NCBI GenBank assembly: GCA_028641055.1
Contig: CM054061.1
Coordinates: forward strand, 56,000,993-56,064,992
Source: Alopecurus myosuroides
Lineage: Eukaryota > Streptophyta > Magnoliopsida > Poales > Poaceae
Length of the DNA: 64,000 nucleotides
Direction of reading: 5' to 3'
Under the pieces are notes generated by a model. It saw only the letters and a program-made list of their open reading frames with translations. It searched no databases and was not told where the DNA came from. Shown one piece after another: positions 22,483 to 34,900 of this stretch; within the stretch, counting starts at the first letter, position 1, and each line of letters starts with the position of its first letter. Position numbers and translations under genes: made by a program.

Positions 22483-23185
22483 GGCGCCCTAGCCCCCCTA
22501 GCTGAGCCCTAGCTGCTAGGGTTTCCGCCTCCACCTCTCCAGCGCCGTCAATCGCCTTCCTCCTCGACGTCCCCACCTCTCTGTCTTTCCTTCCCGCCGG
22601 CGATCCTCTGAAAACCGTCATGGCGCCGCCGCGTAGAGCTCCCACCTAGCCACCCACAAGCAGGAATCGAATCGCCGCAACGCCCTCTTCCCCTTGGACA
22701 CCGGAGAGACCCACGGTGAGTTTCCAATCGACGACGCCGTCCTCTCCTTTCTCTCCGGCCACCGCGCCATGTTTTCTGAATCCGAGGACCTCGTCGCCGT
22801 TGCAGACCCTCTCGACGCCGTTTGAACGCTGGAACCGCACCGCCTCCATCCCTGCTTCGCGTTGGACACTTGATCGCTCGCAGAGAAGCACGGGATCCAC
22901 CACGCCGTCTTCGTCACCGCCGTCTGCCACGCCGTCGTCACCTCTCTGCCACGGCAACCCCACGGTGAGCTCCACCGTCACCGTCCCCTCTCCCTCTGCT
23001 GCTTGCGCAATGAACCAGTGCACGTTCTGCACTAGCACGCGCACACCTCACCGCAGCGAGCACGCCCCCGTTGATCTCATCGCCGGCGAGGCATGTTTCT
23101 GTCAGTCGAAATTCAGTTAACGCAGCAAAGGAACGTTAACCTGTATCCATCTCCCTTACTGACAAGCAACGTTCAGTTACCGCAG

Positions 23186-23250
23186 TGGTTCAGAGCGAGC
23201 GTTTGCTCAGCGAGCTCGCGGGTTCGAGCCCCGCGGCCGCAATCTTTTTT
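23186..23250 (+). other. tRNA-like Pol III promoter module in the Tekay LTR
   Basis: A-box-like TGGTTCAGAGCG (23186-23197) is followed 24 bases later by a B box GGTTCGAGCCC (23221-23231). The B box lies in a perfect 5-bp T-arm stem (GCGGG/CCCGC) with a 7-base loop, then a T6 run (23245-23250) that could end Pol III transcription. A full cloverleaf is not evident, so this is not called a tRNA gene. The same module is in the 3' LTR (about 33485-33549). Confidence 0.5.
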
Positions 23251-24258
23251 GGGGATTTCTCCCATGCGCAGAGCCCCACCAGGCAGTGGCACTGGAAGCC
23301 ACGCCAGCGTGTGCGCCACGCTGGCCCCTCTGGCCCACTGCGCAGTGGCAGTGGGTAGATAGAACCTGAGTAGCCAAAGGTTTCTGCGAATTTCAAAAAT
23401 TCCAAATTCTTTTTAAATAACAGAATTAAATCAAAACTTTAAAATTCAATATCTCCCGTTTCATAAATCCAACAAATGCAAACTTTATATGTTTTCATAT
23501 CCAAATTTCATAATCTTTCCATCTAGCTCATTTGTGTCCTGTTTTGAATATTCAAAATTCATTTAAATTTCAAATTTGAATAATTCAAATGCAAATTGAA
23601 ATAATTCATAACTAATTCATACTGTTTTCAAATAATTCAAATAAAATATGTTTTTCACACCTTTTTGAATACTCTATTCAAATATAAAATTTGTTTTCTG
23701 GTTTGAATAATTTAAATTGCCTAAACTATTTAAATCTTGTTTAATTCAATTAAAAATTGTTTAATATTGTTTAATTCATAACTAAATAATCCAAAGTCCA
23801 ATTTCAAATTGTGAAACATGTAATCCAACTAAAATTTGATAAACTTTTCAAATATAAAATTTGTAAATTGTTTTGCACACCCTAAATTGATGAAAACCAT
23901 AATTGTTTTGTGTACCATGTTTAAGTAACAAAATTCCAATTTGATAAATGCCTTCCTAAATTGTTAACTATTGTTCCAATTGCATTTAACTTGTTATGTT
24001 AATGTTATTCTTCATGCATGCATCATACTAAATCACTTACACATGATGCTTAGTGATAGAACCATTAATTCAACTCCAAGCATGGGCTTCCATATGCACC
24101 CTTTGCATATGGAATCCATTTAAACTTGTGTTTCATGTCAAGCAAGTTATTTTGGTGCATCTATTAAACATGACATGCATCATCCAATGTTTGTGCACTT
24201 ATGCCATGTATTGATTGCCCGTCTTCCTTCGTTGTTGTTTTTGCTTCTTCTCGATTAG

Positions 24259-25625
24259 ACGACGACGTTGGTACCGACGAGCCTTACGACACCACTACTC
24301 AGGACCTAGCCCAGTACGAGACTGAGCTGCCAGGCAAGTTATCACTCACATGAATCATCGAGTTCCTTTCCACACTTGTTGTCGATACTATCTTTTTGTC
24401 TACTATTGCTAGCCCTATGTATCGTTGCTTGTTCTCCGAACCCATCACATGATACCTTGAGCCATGATATTGCCACCACCTCCATACCTACAGCCATTGC
24501 TTGTGCCTGTTATTATCTAGCATGCTTAGGGTTGCTTTTACTCGAGTCTGTTGTCAGTTACTACTGTTACTATCTTATTATCTTGTACCGGGGCTCGTTA
24601 TTAATCAATCAATCCTGTTAATTGCTAATGGTAATAATAATTTGATGATAAGGCACCGGCAGGAGGCCCATGAGTGGTTTTGGAGCCTGCTACTGTCGAC
24701 CCTAATAGGAAAAGGGTCTTGTCTACTGATCCATGATGAGCGCACTACCCGCATTTGGGAAGCGAGTATGGGCGCCCCCCTCAACTTGACCTGATTCGCA
24801 TCTCGTCCAAATCGCCTCATTTAGTTCGTGTTTTCCATTTGCCGCATGCATGTTTTTGCGAGCCCAGCGCAGGGTGGAACTTTCGTAGTCGGCATATAGG
24901 GGGACACGTTCTTAGAGTGCTATGAGGGTCCATTTTCTTCTGGGCTCGATTAGCCGTGCGCCCAAGGTGCTTTGGGCTTGATGCGAGGAATGGTTGGTTG
25001 TGTAGAGTACCCCGCTTGGTGGAAGTGCATTTCCATCTGGCGGGTTATTCTTGAGTGTACGGCCAAATTGGTGCAACCCTGCAGGGATAATCTTCTCGAG
25101 AAGCCGTGTTTTCCGCGGTTATGGATTACTTGGTGAAAGTACTGGCTAACAAGTACTCAGGACAACTTCAACATAACTTACAATCATGTTCACTCAATGA
25201 TTAATAACCTGACTAGTAATAGGTTATTCACACAATAACTTGATTCACCTTATCACAACTGTGTGAGTTATCCTCGGATCGCTTCTTTGGATAAGGGGCG
25301 AGATCCAGGATGGGTTTGTTTGAAGTTATCTTTCAGTTGGTTACAATCCTCGATCTTATCTTTTCTGTTAGCCGGAACTTATAGTTATATTCTGTAGTTG
25401 TTTAGAGCAGCCAGCAGCAACTTTTATATCACCCCTTTCTTCCGTTGATCCCAAGCATCTATGCTTGTGTTGACGGGTAACTCCTTGATGAACTGTGAGT
25501 CTTGCTTGCCAGTACTTGGATGTACTGACCCCGTTGGGGCTGTGGTTTACGCAGAGTACGACTACGACTACGATGCTTCCCAGGATGGCTACTTTGTGGA
25601 GTTCGACGACGCTGCAGACGAGTAG
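24259..25625 (+). other. Exon-like acidic coding segments with splice signals in the Tekay LTR
   Basis: A segment preceded by TTCTTCTCGATTAG runs from about 24260 to a CCAG/GCAAGT donor near 24331-24335. The next coding-like segment follows GGTTTACGCAG at about 25554 and ends with a TAG stop near 25623. The reading phase is kept if they are joined, and both pieces are Asp/Glu/Tyr-rich (for example QDLAQYETELP and GYFVEFDDAADE). This could be a spliced small ORF or a decayed gene capture. The first exon is not identified. Confidence 0.35.
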
Positions 25626-26103
25626 TTAGCTGGACCAGGGCAGGATCCAGACCTACGTGGATGGGCTTCGCTTTTCTTTATTTTCTCCGGCTTCTTAAGC
25701 CATGGATTTGTCTGTACTCAGACCCCTTTGATTGCTTCCGCTGTTGTAATGGATGATATGTTGGGACATGTGTCCTCTGGATGACTGTATTCGATATTTT
25801 CTGCCTTAGTGAAGGCCAGTTGCACTTATTTCATTCTTTTGTGTCTTAGAGACATTCTGTGTTATCATTCGTACCAAACTGTTGACGTACCGTGCGTGTT
25901 TGATTATGAAGTACGTCGACAGTAGTGCCTTTAGGTTCCTAGCGGATAGTTTACTTCGACGGTGGAAGCAGGGCTTGTGTTGTCGCGCATAAGCGCAGGC
26001 CTACCAGGAAGCTGGGACGTGGGAGCATGTATGCCCCATAATCCAAGCACCTGACTTCCAGTTCGTGCGAAGAGTATCCTCTAGAAACCCAGGGTGCGAC
26101 AAA

Positions 26104-26115
26104 TGGTATCAGAGC
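26104..26115 (+). other. Primer-binding site of the Tekay element (initiator tRNA-Met)
   Basis: TGGTATCAGAGC is complementary to the 3' end of initiator tRNA-Met and begins two bases after the LTR. Confidence 0.92.
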
Positions 26116-26478
26116 CTGTCTGCCTGTAGGATCCCTTTTTACTGGTCGCAGTTGAGTCTAGAAACTATTTTGTAGCTATATAGGAAAAATGAAACGTGAG
26201 AGTAGGAATTCTGCCATTTTTCTTCTTTCCCCACCCACCCACCCTTTTCTGGTAAGGAAGTGAAACGTTGTTTTCTGTTCTCACCTAAACTTTCAAGTTA
26301 GGATTTCACGTGTTTTGGGTTATCTGTAGTACCTCAGGACTTTTGGTCTCGTTTTCCCGATGTTGCTTCGATATCATGTTCTTTTCAACATCCTTTTCGC
26401 CCGTTGAACCTTGTTGTTGTTTGCCACATCCTTTTTCATCTACCGGAGCCTAATCAAAACATTCCAAATCATCTGCAG
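26116..26478 (+). other. Untranslated leader of the Tekay element
   Basis: This non-coding leader, with a CCCACCCACCCACCC tract, lies between the PBS and the first ORF. I see nothing else in it. Confidence 0.6.
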
Positions 26479-27294
26479 ATGGGTCTCAACTACTATCCGC
26501 AGGTGGTTCGCATGACTCGCTGTGAGAGCACCGCCGGTTTCCCGGAGTTGCTGAGAGACATGGTTACCTTTCTGGGGTTCCGTTGGGCACCAGAGTACCA
26601 GGTCTACGAGCACCAGCGAGAGTTTCACCAGACTTGCTACCGGGCTATCGTCTACATTCTGTCGGATGATGGCAGGAGCATTGCACACCAGTACGAGGAA
26701 GTAGGGTCCACAGTGGATATGGCAGTGCAGCAGGCAGCGTACGTGAGTGTCACCGTTCTCCGTGCTGACTACTGGGGGTTTGATAAGTCCAGTTTTCGTC
26801 ACATCCCCCGTGGTTACATCACGGCAGCGGGAGTTCACTTCACTATCCACCGCGACATGGATACCTACGAGACTGATAGCTCCAGGCTCCAGATCACTGC
26901 CCAGTTCGCTAGTCACAGTGATGCCGTTGCTTCCGCACTTTCTCAGGAGTTAGCCTCAGTCAGGGAGCAGCTCCGCCTTGCTCTCACTCGTCTGGCGACG
27001 TACACCACAGACTTTGTTGGAGACGAGCGCTTCGCACGTGTCGTTCAGCCAGCTGGTCTTCCGTTGCCAGATGCTGGAGGTTACGAGCCGATCAGAGGCC
27101 CACTTCTCGACCTCGGAGCTGGTTACACAGGGATTCCCCGCTATGGAGCACAGGGATACGACGCTTCCTACTTCACGACACCGAGAGTTGCTCTCAGAGC
27201 AGTTCCTATCTACATGGATCGTCGTGATACCTACTTCCGTGGGATTCCTCCTCACCGTATCTCTCGTCGTACTACTCACCGCCGTCCTGCGTGA
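26479..27294 (+). CDS. Extra ORF upstream of gag in the Tekay element (271 aa, unknown)
   Basis: This is an uninterrupted ORF between PBS and gag-pol. The first ATG is at 26479 (MGLNYYPQVVRM); the frame is open further up but without an ATG. It has no gag, pol or env motif. The N-terminal 150 residues look folded, with a Trp/Tyr/His-rich part (FLGFRWAPEYQVYEHQ) and VSVTVLRADYWGFDK. A helical segment with coiled-coil character follows (ALSQELASVREQLRLALTRLA). The tail is rich in Gly, Tyr, Pro and Arg, ending in a basic RISRRTTHRRPA. It ends 211 bases before the gag-pol ATG. The open frame in a young element argues that it is used. The function is unknown; a nucleic-acid-binding or packaging role is a guess. 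Confidence 0.7.
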   Translation: MGLNYYPQVVRMTRCESTAGFPELLRDMVTFLGFRWAPEYQVYEHQREFHQTCYRAIVYILSDDGRSIAHQYEEVGSTVDMAVQQAAYVSVTVLRADYWGFDKSSFRHIPRGYITAAGVHFTIHRDMDTYETDSSRLQITAQFASHSDAVASALSQELASVREQLRLALTRLATYTTDFVGDERFARVVQPAGLPLPDAGGYEPIRGPLLDLGAGYTGIPRYGAQGYDASYFTTPRVALRAVPIYMDRRDTYFRGIPPHRISRRTTHRRPA

Positions 27295-27505
27295 TGAGCA
27301 TGGGAGTACCGTTGTATCCATTACTAGCTGTGTCTAGTCTATCCTTTCGTTTTCGAACCATGTATTGGTCTGTTGGATATTCTGATGTATTTGAACATGT
27401 GATGATGTACCTGTTGGTTATCTATTCATGCGTCGGAATAATCTATCTTTCGGTTACCAAGTCTATCCTTTTCTGTTGTTGTGCTAAAATGAATTTCTGT
27501 TCAGG

Positions 27506-30500
27506 ATGCCTCCAACCAGGAACAACCCGCCTCCGCCACCACCAATGGGGGAACTGTTGGCTCAGATGACCCAAGTGGTGACGCAGATGGCCCAGATCCA
27601 GGCTAACCAGCAACACAACCAGAATGCTCCAAGGGTCACCATCAAGGACTTCCTCAGCTTGGGCCCAAAAGCTTTCGTGACAACACGTGAGCCCCTGGAT
27701 GCTGATGACTGGATCCGTGACGTAGCAAGAGCTCTGGAGATAGCTCATGTTGCTGAAGAGGATAAGGTCAAGTACGCCACCTACCTACTGAAGGGTCAGG
27801 CAGCTACTTGGTGGGAGAACTACCAGGCCATGAGGGCTGGCTTTCCTATCAACTGGGGATGTTTCAAGGATGCCTTCCTGAAGCACCACATCCCGGATGG
27901 TCTCATGGAAAGGATGCGTGAGGAATTCTGCTCTCTCAGACAGGGCAAGCTGGACGTTCTCGGCTACCAGAACGAGTTCAATCGTCTCGCTCGGTACGCT
28001 GGTGACGAAGTGTCCACCGAAGCCAAGAAGATGGCAAGGTTCCGCCGAGGTTTTAACCCGGAACTGAAGTACGCTCTCACCAACATCAAGTGCAAGGACT
28101 TCGTGGAGCTTGTGAACACCGCGCTCAATGAGGAGAATGGGCGCAAGGCGTTCGAAGAGTCGCGCAAGCACTCGCGTGAGGGTGGTTCCTCCTCCAACAT
28201 GACCACCCCTCCGCAGAAGCGCCGCATCTGGGTGCCAAATGGTGCTGTCACTCGGGCTCCAAATGCCCAAGCTTCTCCAGGTTTTGGTCCCCGCCCACCC
28301 AACCCATCTCAGATGCAGGGTCAGAGGTTCCCTATGGGGCAGCCAAGGCCAGGTCCTTCTCGTATCGTCACTTGCTACAAGTGCAAGGATACTGGACACT
28401 ATGCTGACAAGTGCACTCAGAAGCAGCTACCCCTACCTCCTCGCCCCAACACCAACCAGGCTATGGTTCGTGCTCCTCCGGCTAAAGCCTTCAACTCCAA
28501 CAATAGGCCTGTCGGGAGGAACGCGAGGGTGAACCATATCAAGGCCGACAAAGCAGAGGAGGCTGCTGACGTCGTTCTCGGTATATTACCCGTAAACTCT
28601 ATTCCAGCTAAAGTGTTGTTTGATACTGGAGCATCGCATTCATTTGTGTCAAAGATTTTTGCAAAAGCATACAACCTAGTTCTGGTTCCGCTAAGCAATC
28701 AAATGACTGTTCACTCTCCGGGACCACAAATGTTGACTTCCAAGATAAGCATGGACAATGAGATCCTAATGGGAGGTCGCATATTCCTTGCTTCACTCAT
28801 GTTGCTGGGAAATTCTGACATTGATGTCATTCTGGGTATGGATTGGTTGAAGACCCACAAAGCTAAAATTGACTGTGCTCAAAAGTCAATAACTCTCTCC
28901 CACACTTCAGGCCAGATAGTCTATTCTCCATATGGATCAACTTCTGTTCAGCTGTTCAGCCTCGATGCCAAACCCCTCCCTGCAATTGAAAATGTTCCGG
29001 TGGTTTGTGAATTCCCTGACGTCTTTCCAGAAGAGTTGCCAGGGATGCCTCCGGACAGAGCAGTTGAGTTCGTGATCGAGCTTGAGCCAGGTACTGCTCC
29101 AATCTCTAAGCATCCATATAAGATAGCTCCTCCTGAACTGAAATTGTTGAAGGAGCAAATCGATATGTATATGGACAAAGGTTTCATTCAGCCTAGTTCC
29201 TCCGCTTGGGGTTGCCCAACTCTGTTTGTTGCCAAGAAGGATCAAACTAAGAGACTCGTGGTTGACTATCGTCCTCTCAACGAGAAAACCATCAAGAACA
29301 AGTATCCACTTCCTCGTATCGATGATCTTTTTGATCAACTTGCTGGAGCCTCAATATTCTCAAAGTTGGACTTGAGGATGGGTTACCATCAGATAAAGAT
29401 CAGAAAGGAAGATATTCCTAAGACAGCTTTCACAACTCGGTACGGTCTATATGAATACACCGTCATGTCCTTTGGTCTCACCAATGCACCGGCGACCTTC
29501 TCAAGACTCATGAATTCTGTCTTCCATGAATACCTCGACAAGTTCGTTGTGGTATATCTTGATGACATTCTAGTCTACTCAAAATCCGAGGAAGAGCATG
29601 GAGAACACCTTCGTCTCACTCTCATGAAACTTCGCGAGCATCGTCTGTATGCCAAGTTTTCCAAATGTGAGTTCTGGATTCCAGAAGTTGCATATCTTGG
29701 TCATATCATCTCTGCCAAAGGCATAGCCATTGACCCGGAAAAGGTTAAGGCAATTGTTGACTGGAAACACCCTAAGACGGTGAAGCAAGTCAGAAGTTTT
29801 CTTGGCTTGGCTAGCTATTGCCGTCGTTTCGTCCAAAACTTTTCCAAGATTGCTAAACCTCTCACTGATCTCACAAAGAAGGACAAAAAGTTCGTTTGGA
29901 CTCCACAATGTGATGAGAGTTTCAACCTCCTGAAGACAAAACTCACTTCCACACCTGTTCTAGTTGGCCCCGACACCACCAAACCTTTCCAGATATTCTG
30001 TGATGCATCTCTCCAAGGCTTAGGAGCAGTTCTTATGCAAGAACGTCAAGTTGTGGCCTATGCTTCACGTCAGTTGAACCCACATGAGCAAAACTATCCC
30101 ACACATGATCTTGAACTTGCAGCAGTTGTGTTTGCCCTCAAGAAATGGAGACAATACTTGTTGGGTAACAAAACTGAAATCTTTTCCGATCACAAGAGTC
30201 TGAAATACATCTTCACTCAGCCAGATCTGAACCTCAGGCAAAGGAGATGGATTGAGAAGATTAAAGACTTTGATCTCACCATTTCTTACACTCCAGGCAA
30301 GGCTAATGTTATGGCCGATGCTCTCAGTCGCAAATCCTATTGCAATAATCTCATGATCATGGAAAGCCAACCTCCACTTCATGAAGAATTCCAGAAGCTG
30401 AACCTTGGTCTTGTTCCTGAAGGATACCTTGCTAGCTTGACAGCCAGCCCAACTCTCGAGGACAAGATTCGTTCTGAACAACTTCGTGATAATGAAATCA

Positions 30501-31894
30501 AGAAGATTGTGGATCACATCAAGGAGGGCAATGATAAATTCAAGTCCTTCTCAATTGATGACAAGGGAACTGTGTTCTTCGAAGGACGCATTGCAGTCCC
30601 TCAGATTCAAAGTCTCAAGGATATCATTCTCAAGGAGGCTCATGAAACTCCTCTATCCATTCACCCTGGAAGTACAAAGATGTACCAGGATCTCAAGACT
30701 CTGTATTGGTGGTCTGGCATGAAACGTGAAATTGCTCAATACGTTTCTGAATGCGACGTTTGTCAACGTGTTAAGGCAGTCCATCAGAAGACAGCAGGTC
30801 TACTCCAACCTCTGAAAATTCCTGAGTGGAAGTGGGACATGATTGAAATGGACTTCGTTACTGGGTTTCCAAAGTCCAAAAAGGGCAACGATGCAATCTT
30901 CGTTGTTATTGATCGTCTCACTAAGGTTGCTCACTTCTATGCTGTAAAGGAAACTATCTCAGCTAGCCAGTTAGCAGAGCTCTACACAGCAAAGGTTGTT
31001 CCCCTTCATGGTGTTCCATTGGAAATAAGCTCAGACCGTGGAAGTATCTTCACTTCTCATTTCTGGAAGAGCTTTCAAGAAGCATTGGGCACTAAACTTC
31101 TGCTCAGCACAGCTTATCACCCTCAGTCTCAGGGGCAAGTCGAAAGAGTCAATCAGATTCTCGAGGATATGCTCAGAGCATGTGGTCTCTCCTTTGGCAT
31201 GAAATGGGAGGATTGCCTTCCATATGCTGAATTCTCCTACAACAACAGCTACCAGGCAAGCCTAGGCATGGCACCATTTGAGGCACTGTATGGTCGCAGA
31301 TGCAGGAGTCCAATCAATTGGTCTGGAGCTGGTGAACGTTCACTGTTAGGCACTGACATTGTTAAGGAAGCCGAGGAGAAAGTTCGTATCATTCGTGACA
31401 ATCTCAGGATTGCTCAGTCTCGTCAGAAGAGCTATTATGATAGCAAGCACAGGGATATGGTCTATGCACCTGGTGATAAGGCATATCTCCGTGTAACTCC
31501 CCTCAGAGGCACCCATCGTTTTGGTGTGAAAGGAAAGCTTGCACCAAGATACATTGGCCCTTTCAACATCCTCTCAAGACGTGCAGAGAATGCTTATCGT
31601 CTTGAACTTCCAGAAAAACTTTCCAAAGTGCACGATGTGTTCCACGTGTCACAACTCAAGAAGTGTTTCAAAGATCCAGATCGTGCAGTTGATCATGATT
31701 CCATTGAGCTGCAAGATGATCTATCTTATGAGGAGCACCCTATCAAAATTCTCGATGAGACCGAGCGTAAGACTCGCAACAAGAGCACCAAGTTCTTGAA
31801 AGTCCAATGGTCGCATCATTCCGATAAAGAGGCAACGTGGGAGACCGAAGAGGATCTTCGCAAGAAGTATCCGGACCTGTTCATTTCTCAGTAG
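27506..31894 (+). CDS. Gag-pol polyprotein of the Tekay-type chromovirus (1462 aa)
   Basis: The single ORF is intact. The Gag capsid-like domain lies around residues 60-200 ([17 protein letters not shown]). A CCHC zinc knuckle [14 protein letters not shown] is at 290-303, and the aspartic protease active site DTGAS begins at 373. The RT has [13 protein letters not shown] and the catalytic YLDDILVYS at 684. RNase H has the first catalytic Asp near 833 ([13 protein letters not shown]). The integrase has an HHCC zinc finger ending CDVCQ and a DDE triad at D1116, D1177 and E1213 (35 residues between the last two). A C-terminal chromodomain spans about 1407-1458 ([17 protein letters not shown]) and steers insertion towards particular chromatin. 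The order RT-RH-INT-chromodomain fixes it as a Ty3/gypsy chromovirus. All catalytic residues are present. Confidence 0.97.
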   Translation: MPPTRNNPPPPPPMGELLAQMTQVVTQMAQIQANQQHNQNAPRVTIKDFLSLGPKAFVTTREPLDADDWIRDVARALEIAHVAEEDKVKYATYLLKGQAATWWENYQAMRAGFPINWGCFKDAFLKHHIPDGLMERMREEFCSLRQGKLDVLGYQNEFNRLARYAGDEVSTEAKKMARFRRGFNPELKYALTNIKCKDFVELVNTALNEENGRKAFEESRKHSREGGSSSNMTTPPQKRRIWVPNGAVTRAPNAQASPGFGPRPPNPSQMQGQRFPMGQPRPGPSRIVTCYKCKDTGHYADKCTQKQLPLPPRPNTNQAMVRAPPAKAFNSNNRPVGRNARVNHIKADKAEEAADVVLGILPVNSIPAKVLFDTGASHSFVSKIFAKAYNLVLVPLSNQMTVHSPGPQMLTSKISMDNEILMGGRIFLASLMLLGNSDIDVILGMDWLKTHKAKIDCAQKSITLSHTSGQIVYSPYGSTSVQLFSLDAKPLPAIENVPVVCEFPDVFPEELPGMPPDRAVEFVIELEPGTAPISKHPYKIAPPELKLLKEQIDMYMDKGFIQPSSSAWGCPTLFVAKKDQTKRLVVDYRPLNEKTIKNKYPLPRIDDLFDQLAGASIFSKLDLRMGYHQIKIRKEDIPKTAFTTRYGLYEYTVMSFGLTNAPATFSRLMNSVFHEYLDKFVVVYLDDILVYSKSEEEHGEHLRLTLMKLREHRLYAKFSKCEFWIPEVAYLGHIISAKGIAIDPEKVKAIVDWKHPKTVKQVRSFLGLASYCRRFVQNFSKIAKPLTDLTKKDKKFVWTPQCDESFNLLKTKLTSTPVLVGPDTTKPFQIFCDASLQGLGAVLMQERQVVAYASRQLNPHEQNYPTHDLELAAVVFALKKWRQYLLGNKTEIFSDHKSLKYIFTQPDLNLRQRRWIEKIKDFDLTISYTPGKANVMADALSRKSYCNNLMIMESQPPLHEEFQKLNLGLVPEGYLASLTASPTLEDKIRSEQLRDNEIKKIVDHIKEGNDKFKSFSIDDKGTVFFEGRIAVPQIQSLKDIILKEAHETPLSIHPGSTKMYQDLKTLYWWSGMKREIAQYVSECDVCQRVKAVHQKTAGLLQPLKIPEWKWDMIEMDFVTGFPKSKKGNDAIFVVIDRLTKVAHFYAVKETISASQLAELYTAKVVPLHGVPLEISSDRGSIFTSHFWKSFQEALGTKLLLSTAYHPQSQGQVERVNQILEDMLRACGLSFGMKWEDCLPYAEFSYNNSYQASLGMAPFEALYGRRCRSPINWSGAGERSLLGTDIVKEAEEKVRIIRDNLRIAQSRQKSYYDSKHRDMVYAPGDKAYLRVTPLRGTHRFGVKGKLAPRYIGPFNILSRRAENAYRLELPEKLSKVHDVFHVSQLKKCFKDPDRAVDHDSIELQDDLSYEEHPIKILDETERKTRNKSTKFLKVQWSHHSDKEATWETEEDLRKKYPDLFISQ

Positions 31895-31918
31895 GGAATC
31901 TCGGGGCGCGATTCCTTC

Positions 31919-31929
31919 AAGGGGGGGCG
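31919..31929 (+). other. Polypurine tract of the Tekay element
   Basis: AAGGGGGGGCG ends three bases before the 3' LTR and would prime plus-strand synthesis. Confidence 0.8.
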
Positions 31930-31932
31930 TTT

Positions 31933-34900
31933 TGTAACATCCCAAGTATGAAAATACCCTAGAATGCTTTGTTCCTTGTTTTATTTCAAGCAATGCATCA
32001 TGTCATCATGTTTACTTATTGTCTGCATTTGTTTTCTATCTGTTTTATCATGTTTTCACAATTCAAATTCAAACCTTTTTTCAAACCTGGTTTCATACTT
32101 GCTCTGTTACAACCTTTGGAACCAAAATAACAAATAAAAACACCCCTTTTATTCCTTGTTTTCACTTATTAAATTGTTGCTTTAAATCAAACCAATAATT
32201 CAATCAATAATTCTCAAATCACCTTTTAAATTCACAAACCAAGTTCAAATCAGTACCTAATTTTAAACCATCACAATTCACCACAATTTGTGGTCCTAAA
32301 CTCATTTATTTTAACATAGGGATAACCCTATTCAAATGTTTGTTTTCAATAAAGAAATCTAATATGAAATTCTCCCATATTTGATTTCAAACACTAACTA
32401 TAATTTTAAATTTCCAATTTTGAAATCCAAGCTTATAATATGGTTGCTAATTACTTAAATAGCTTAACTTAATTTTTCTAGAATTTTCCTTGATTAAAAC
32501 CTTAACAACTTTCTTCCAAAAGCAATCTGCAAAAAAAAATATAAAAACAGAAAAGAATAAAAGGAAAACAGGAGACATCTAACTATCTACCGCTTGGCCC
32601 AAGCCCACCTAGCCCTAGCGCGCAGCAACCCAGCCCGCGCAGCACAACTTACCGTTTCGAGCTGCGCGGAGATTCGTGCGCGCGCCCTCCTTCTTCGTCC
32701 TCCCGTACGGCGCCCATCGGAGGCCTCCACGGCGACCGCGCGCGACCACGGCGGCCACCGCAGCGCCTCCAGCCTATAAAAGGCGCCCTAGCCCCCCTAG
32801 CTGAGCCCTAGCTGCTAGGGTTTCCGCCTCCACCTCTCCAGCGCCGTCAATCGCCTTCCTCCTCGACGTCCCCACCTCTCTGTCTTTCCTTCCCGCCGGC
32901 GATCCTCTGAAAACCGTCATGGCGCCGCCGCGTAGAGCTCCCACCTAGCCACCCACAAGCAGGAATCGAATCGCCGCAACGCCCTCTTCCCCTTGGACAC
33001 CGGAGAGACCCACGGTGAGTTTCCAATCGACGACGCCGTCCTCTCCTTTCTCTCCGGCCACCGCGCCATGTTTTCTGAATCCGAGGACCTCGTCGCCGTT
33101 GCAGACCCTCTCGACGCCGTTTGAACGCTGGAACCGCACCGCCTCCATCCCTGCTTCGCGTTGGACACTTGATCGCTCGCAGAGAAGCACGGGATCCACC
33201 ACGCCGTCTTCGTCACCGCCGTCTGCCACGCCGTCGTCACCTCTCTGCCACGGCAACCCCACGGTGAGCTCCACCGTCACCGTCCCCTCTCCCTCTGCTG
33301 CTTGCGCAATGAACCAGTGCACGTTCTGCACTAGCACGCGCACACCTCACCGCAGCGAGCACGTCCCCGTTGATCTCATCGCCGGCGAGGCATGTTTCTG
33401 TCAGTCGAAATTCAGTTAACGCAGCAAAGGAACGTTAACCTGTATCCATCTCCCTTACTGACAAGCAACGTTCAGTTACCGCAGTGGTTCAGAGCGAGCG
33501 TTTGCTCAGCGAGCTCGCGGGTTCGAGCCCCGCGGCCGCAATCTTTTTTGGGGATTTCTCCCATGCGCAGAGCCCCACCAGGCAGTGGCACTGGAAGCCA
33601 CGCCAGCGTGTGCGCCACGCTGGCCCCTCTGGCCCACTGCGCAGTGGCAGTGGGTAGATAGAACCTGAGTAGCCAAAGGTTTCTGCGAATTTCAAAAATT
33701 CCAAATTCTTTTTAAATAACAGAATTAAATCAAAACTTTAAAATTCAATATCTCCCATTTCATAAATCCAACAAATGCAAACTTTATATGTTTTCATATC
33801 CAAATTTCATAATCTTTCCATCTAGCTCATTTGTGTCCTGTTTTGAATATTCAAAATTCATTTAAATTTCAAATTTGAATAATTCAAATGCAAATTGAAA
33901 TAATTCATAACTAATTCATACTGTTTTCAAATAATTCAAATAAAATATGTTTTTCACACCTTTTTGAATACTCTATTCAAATATAAAATTTGTTTTCTGG
34001 TTTGAATAATTTAAATTGCCTAAACTATTTAAATCTTGTTTAATTCAATTAAAAATTGTTTAATATTGTTTAATTCATAACTAAATAATCCAAAGTCCAA
34101 TTTCAAATTGTGAAACATGTAATCCAACTAAAATTTGATAAACTTTTCAAATATAAAATTTGTAAATTGTTTTGCACACCCTAACTTGATGAAAACCATA
34201 ATTGTTTTGTGTACCATGTTTAAGTAACAAAATTCCAATTTGATAAATGCCTTCCTAAATTGTTAACTATTGTTCCAATTGCATTTAACTTGTTATGTTA
34301 ATGTTATTCTTCATGCATGCATCATACTAAATCACTTACACATGATGCTTAGTGATAGAACCATTAATTCAACTCCAAGCATGGGCTTCCATATGCACCC
34401 TTTGCATATGGAATCCATTTAAACTTGTGTTTCATGTCAAGCAAGTTATTTTGGTGCATCTATTAAACATGACATGCATCATCCAATGTTTGTGCACTTA
34501 TGCCATGTATTGATTGCCCGTCTTCCTTCGTTGTTGTTTTTGCTTCTTCTCGATTAGACGACGACGTTGGTACCGACGAGCCTTACGACACCACTACTCA
34601 GGACCTAGCCCAGTACGAGACTGAGCTGCCAGGCAAGTTATCACTCACATGAATCATCGAGTTCCTTTCCACACTTGTTGTCGATACTATCTTTTTGTCT
34701 ACTATTGCTAGCCCTATGTATCGTTGCTTGTTCTCCGAACCCATCACATGATACCTTGAGCCATGATATTGCCACCACCTCCATACCTACAGCCATTGCT
34801 TGTGCCTGTTATTATCTAGCATGCTTAGGGTTGCTTTTACTCGAGTCTGTTGTCAGTTACTACTGTTACTATCTTATTATCTTGTACCGGGGCTCGTTAT

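Larger units (their letters stand above)
21634..26101 (+). mobile_element. Tekay element, 5' LTR
   Basis: It begins TGTAACATCCC and ends GGGTGCGACA. Its layout is an AT-rich start, a GC-rich promoter part with TATA at 22476, a tRNA-like module near 23186-23250, a second AT-rich part, and an exon-like part from 24259 on. ORFs inside (such as 22716-23120) are present in both LTRs but show no domain. Confidence 0.96.

Noticed and set aside
23186..23250. A functional tRNA gene
   Set aside because: The A and B boxes and T-arm are clear, but I could not fold an acceptor stem or anticodon arm, so it is reported only as a tRNA-like module.
22646..23405. ORFs of 71-134 aa in the GC-rich part of the Tekay LTR, repeated at 32945-33704
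   Set aside because: Conservation between the two LTRs only reflects recent insertion. There are no domains, and several frames are open on both strands.
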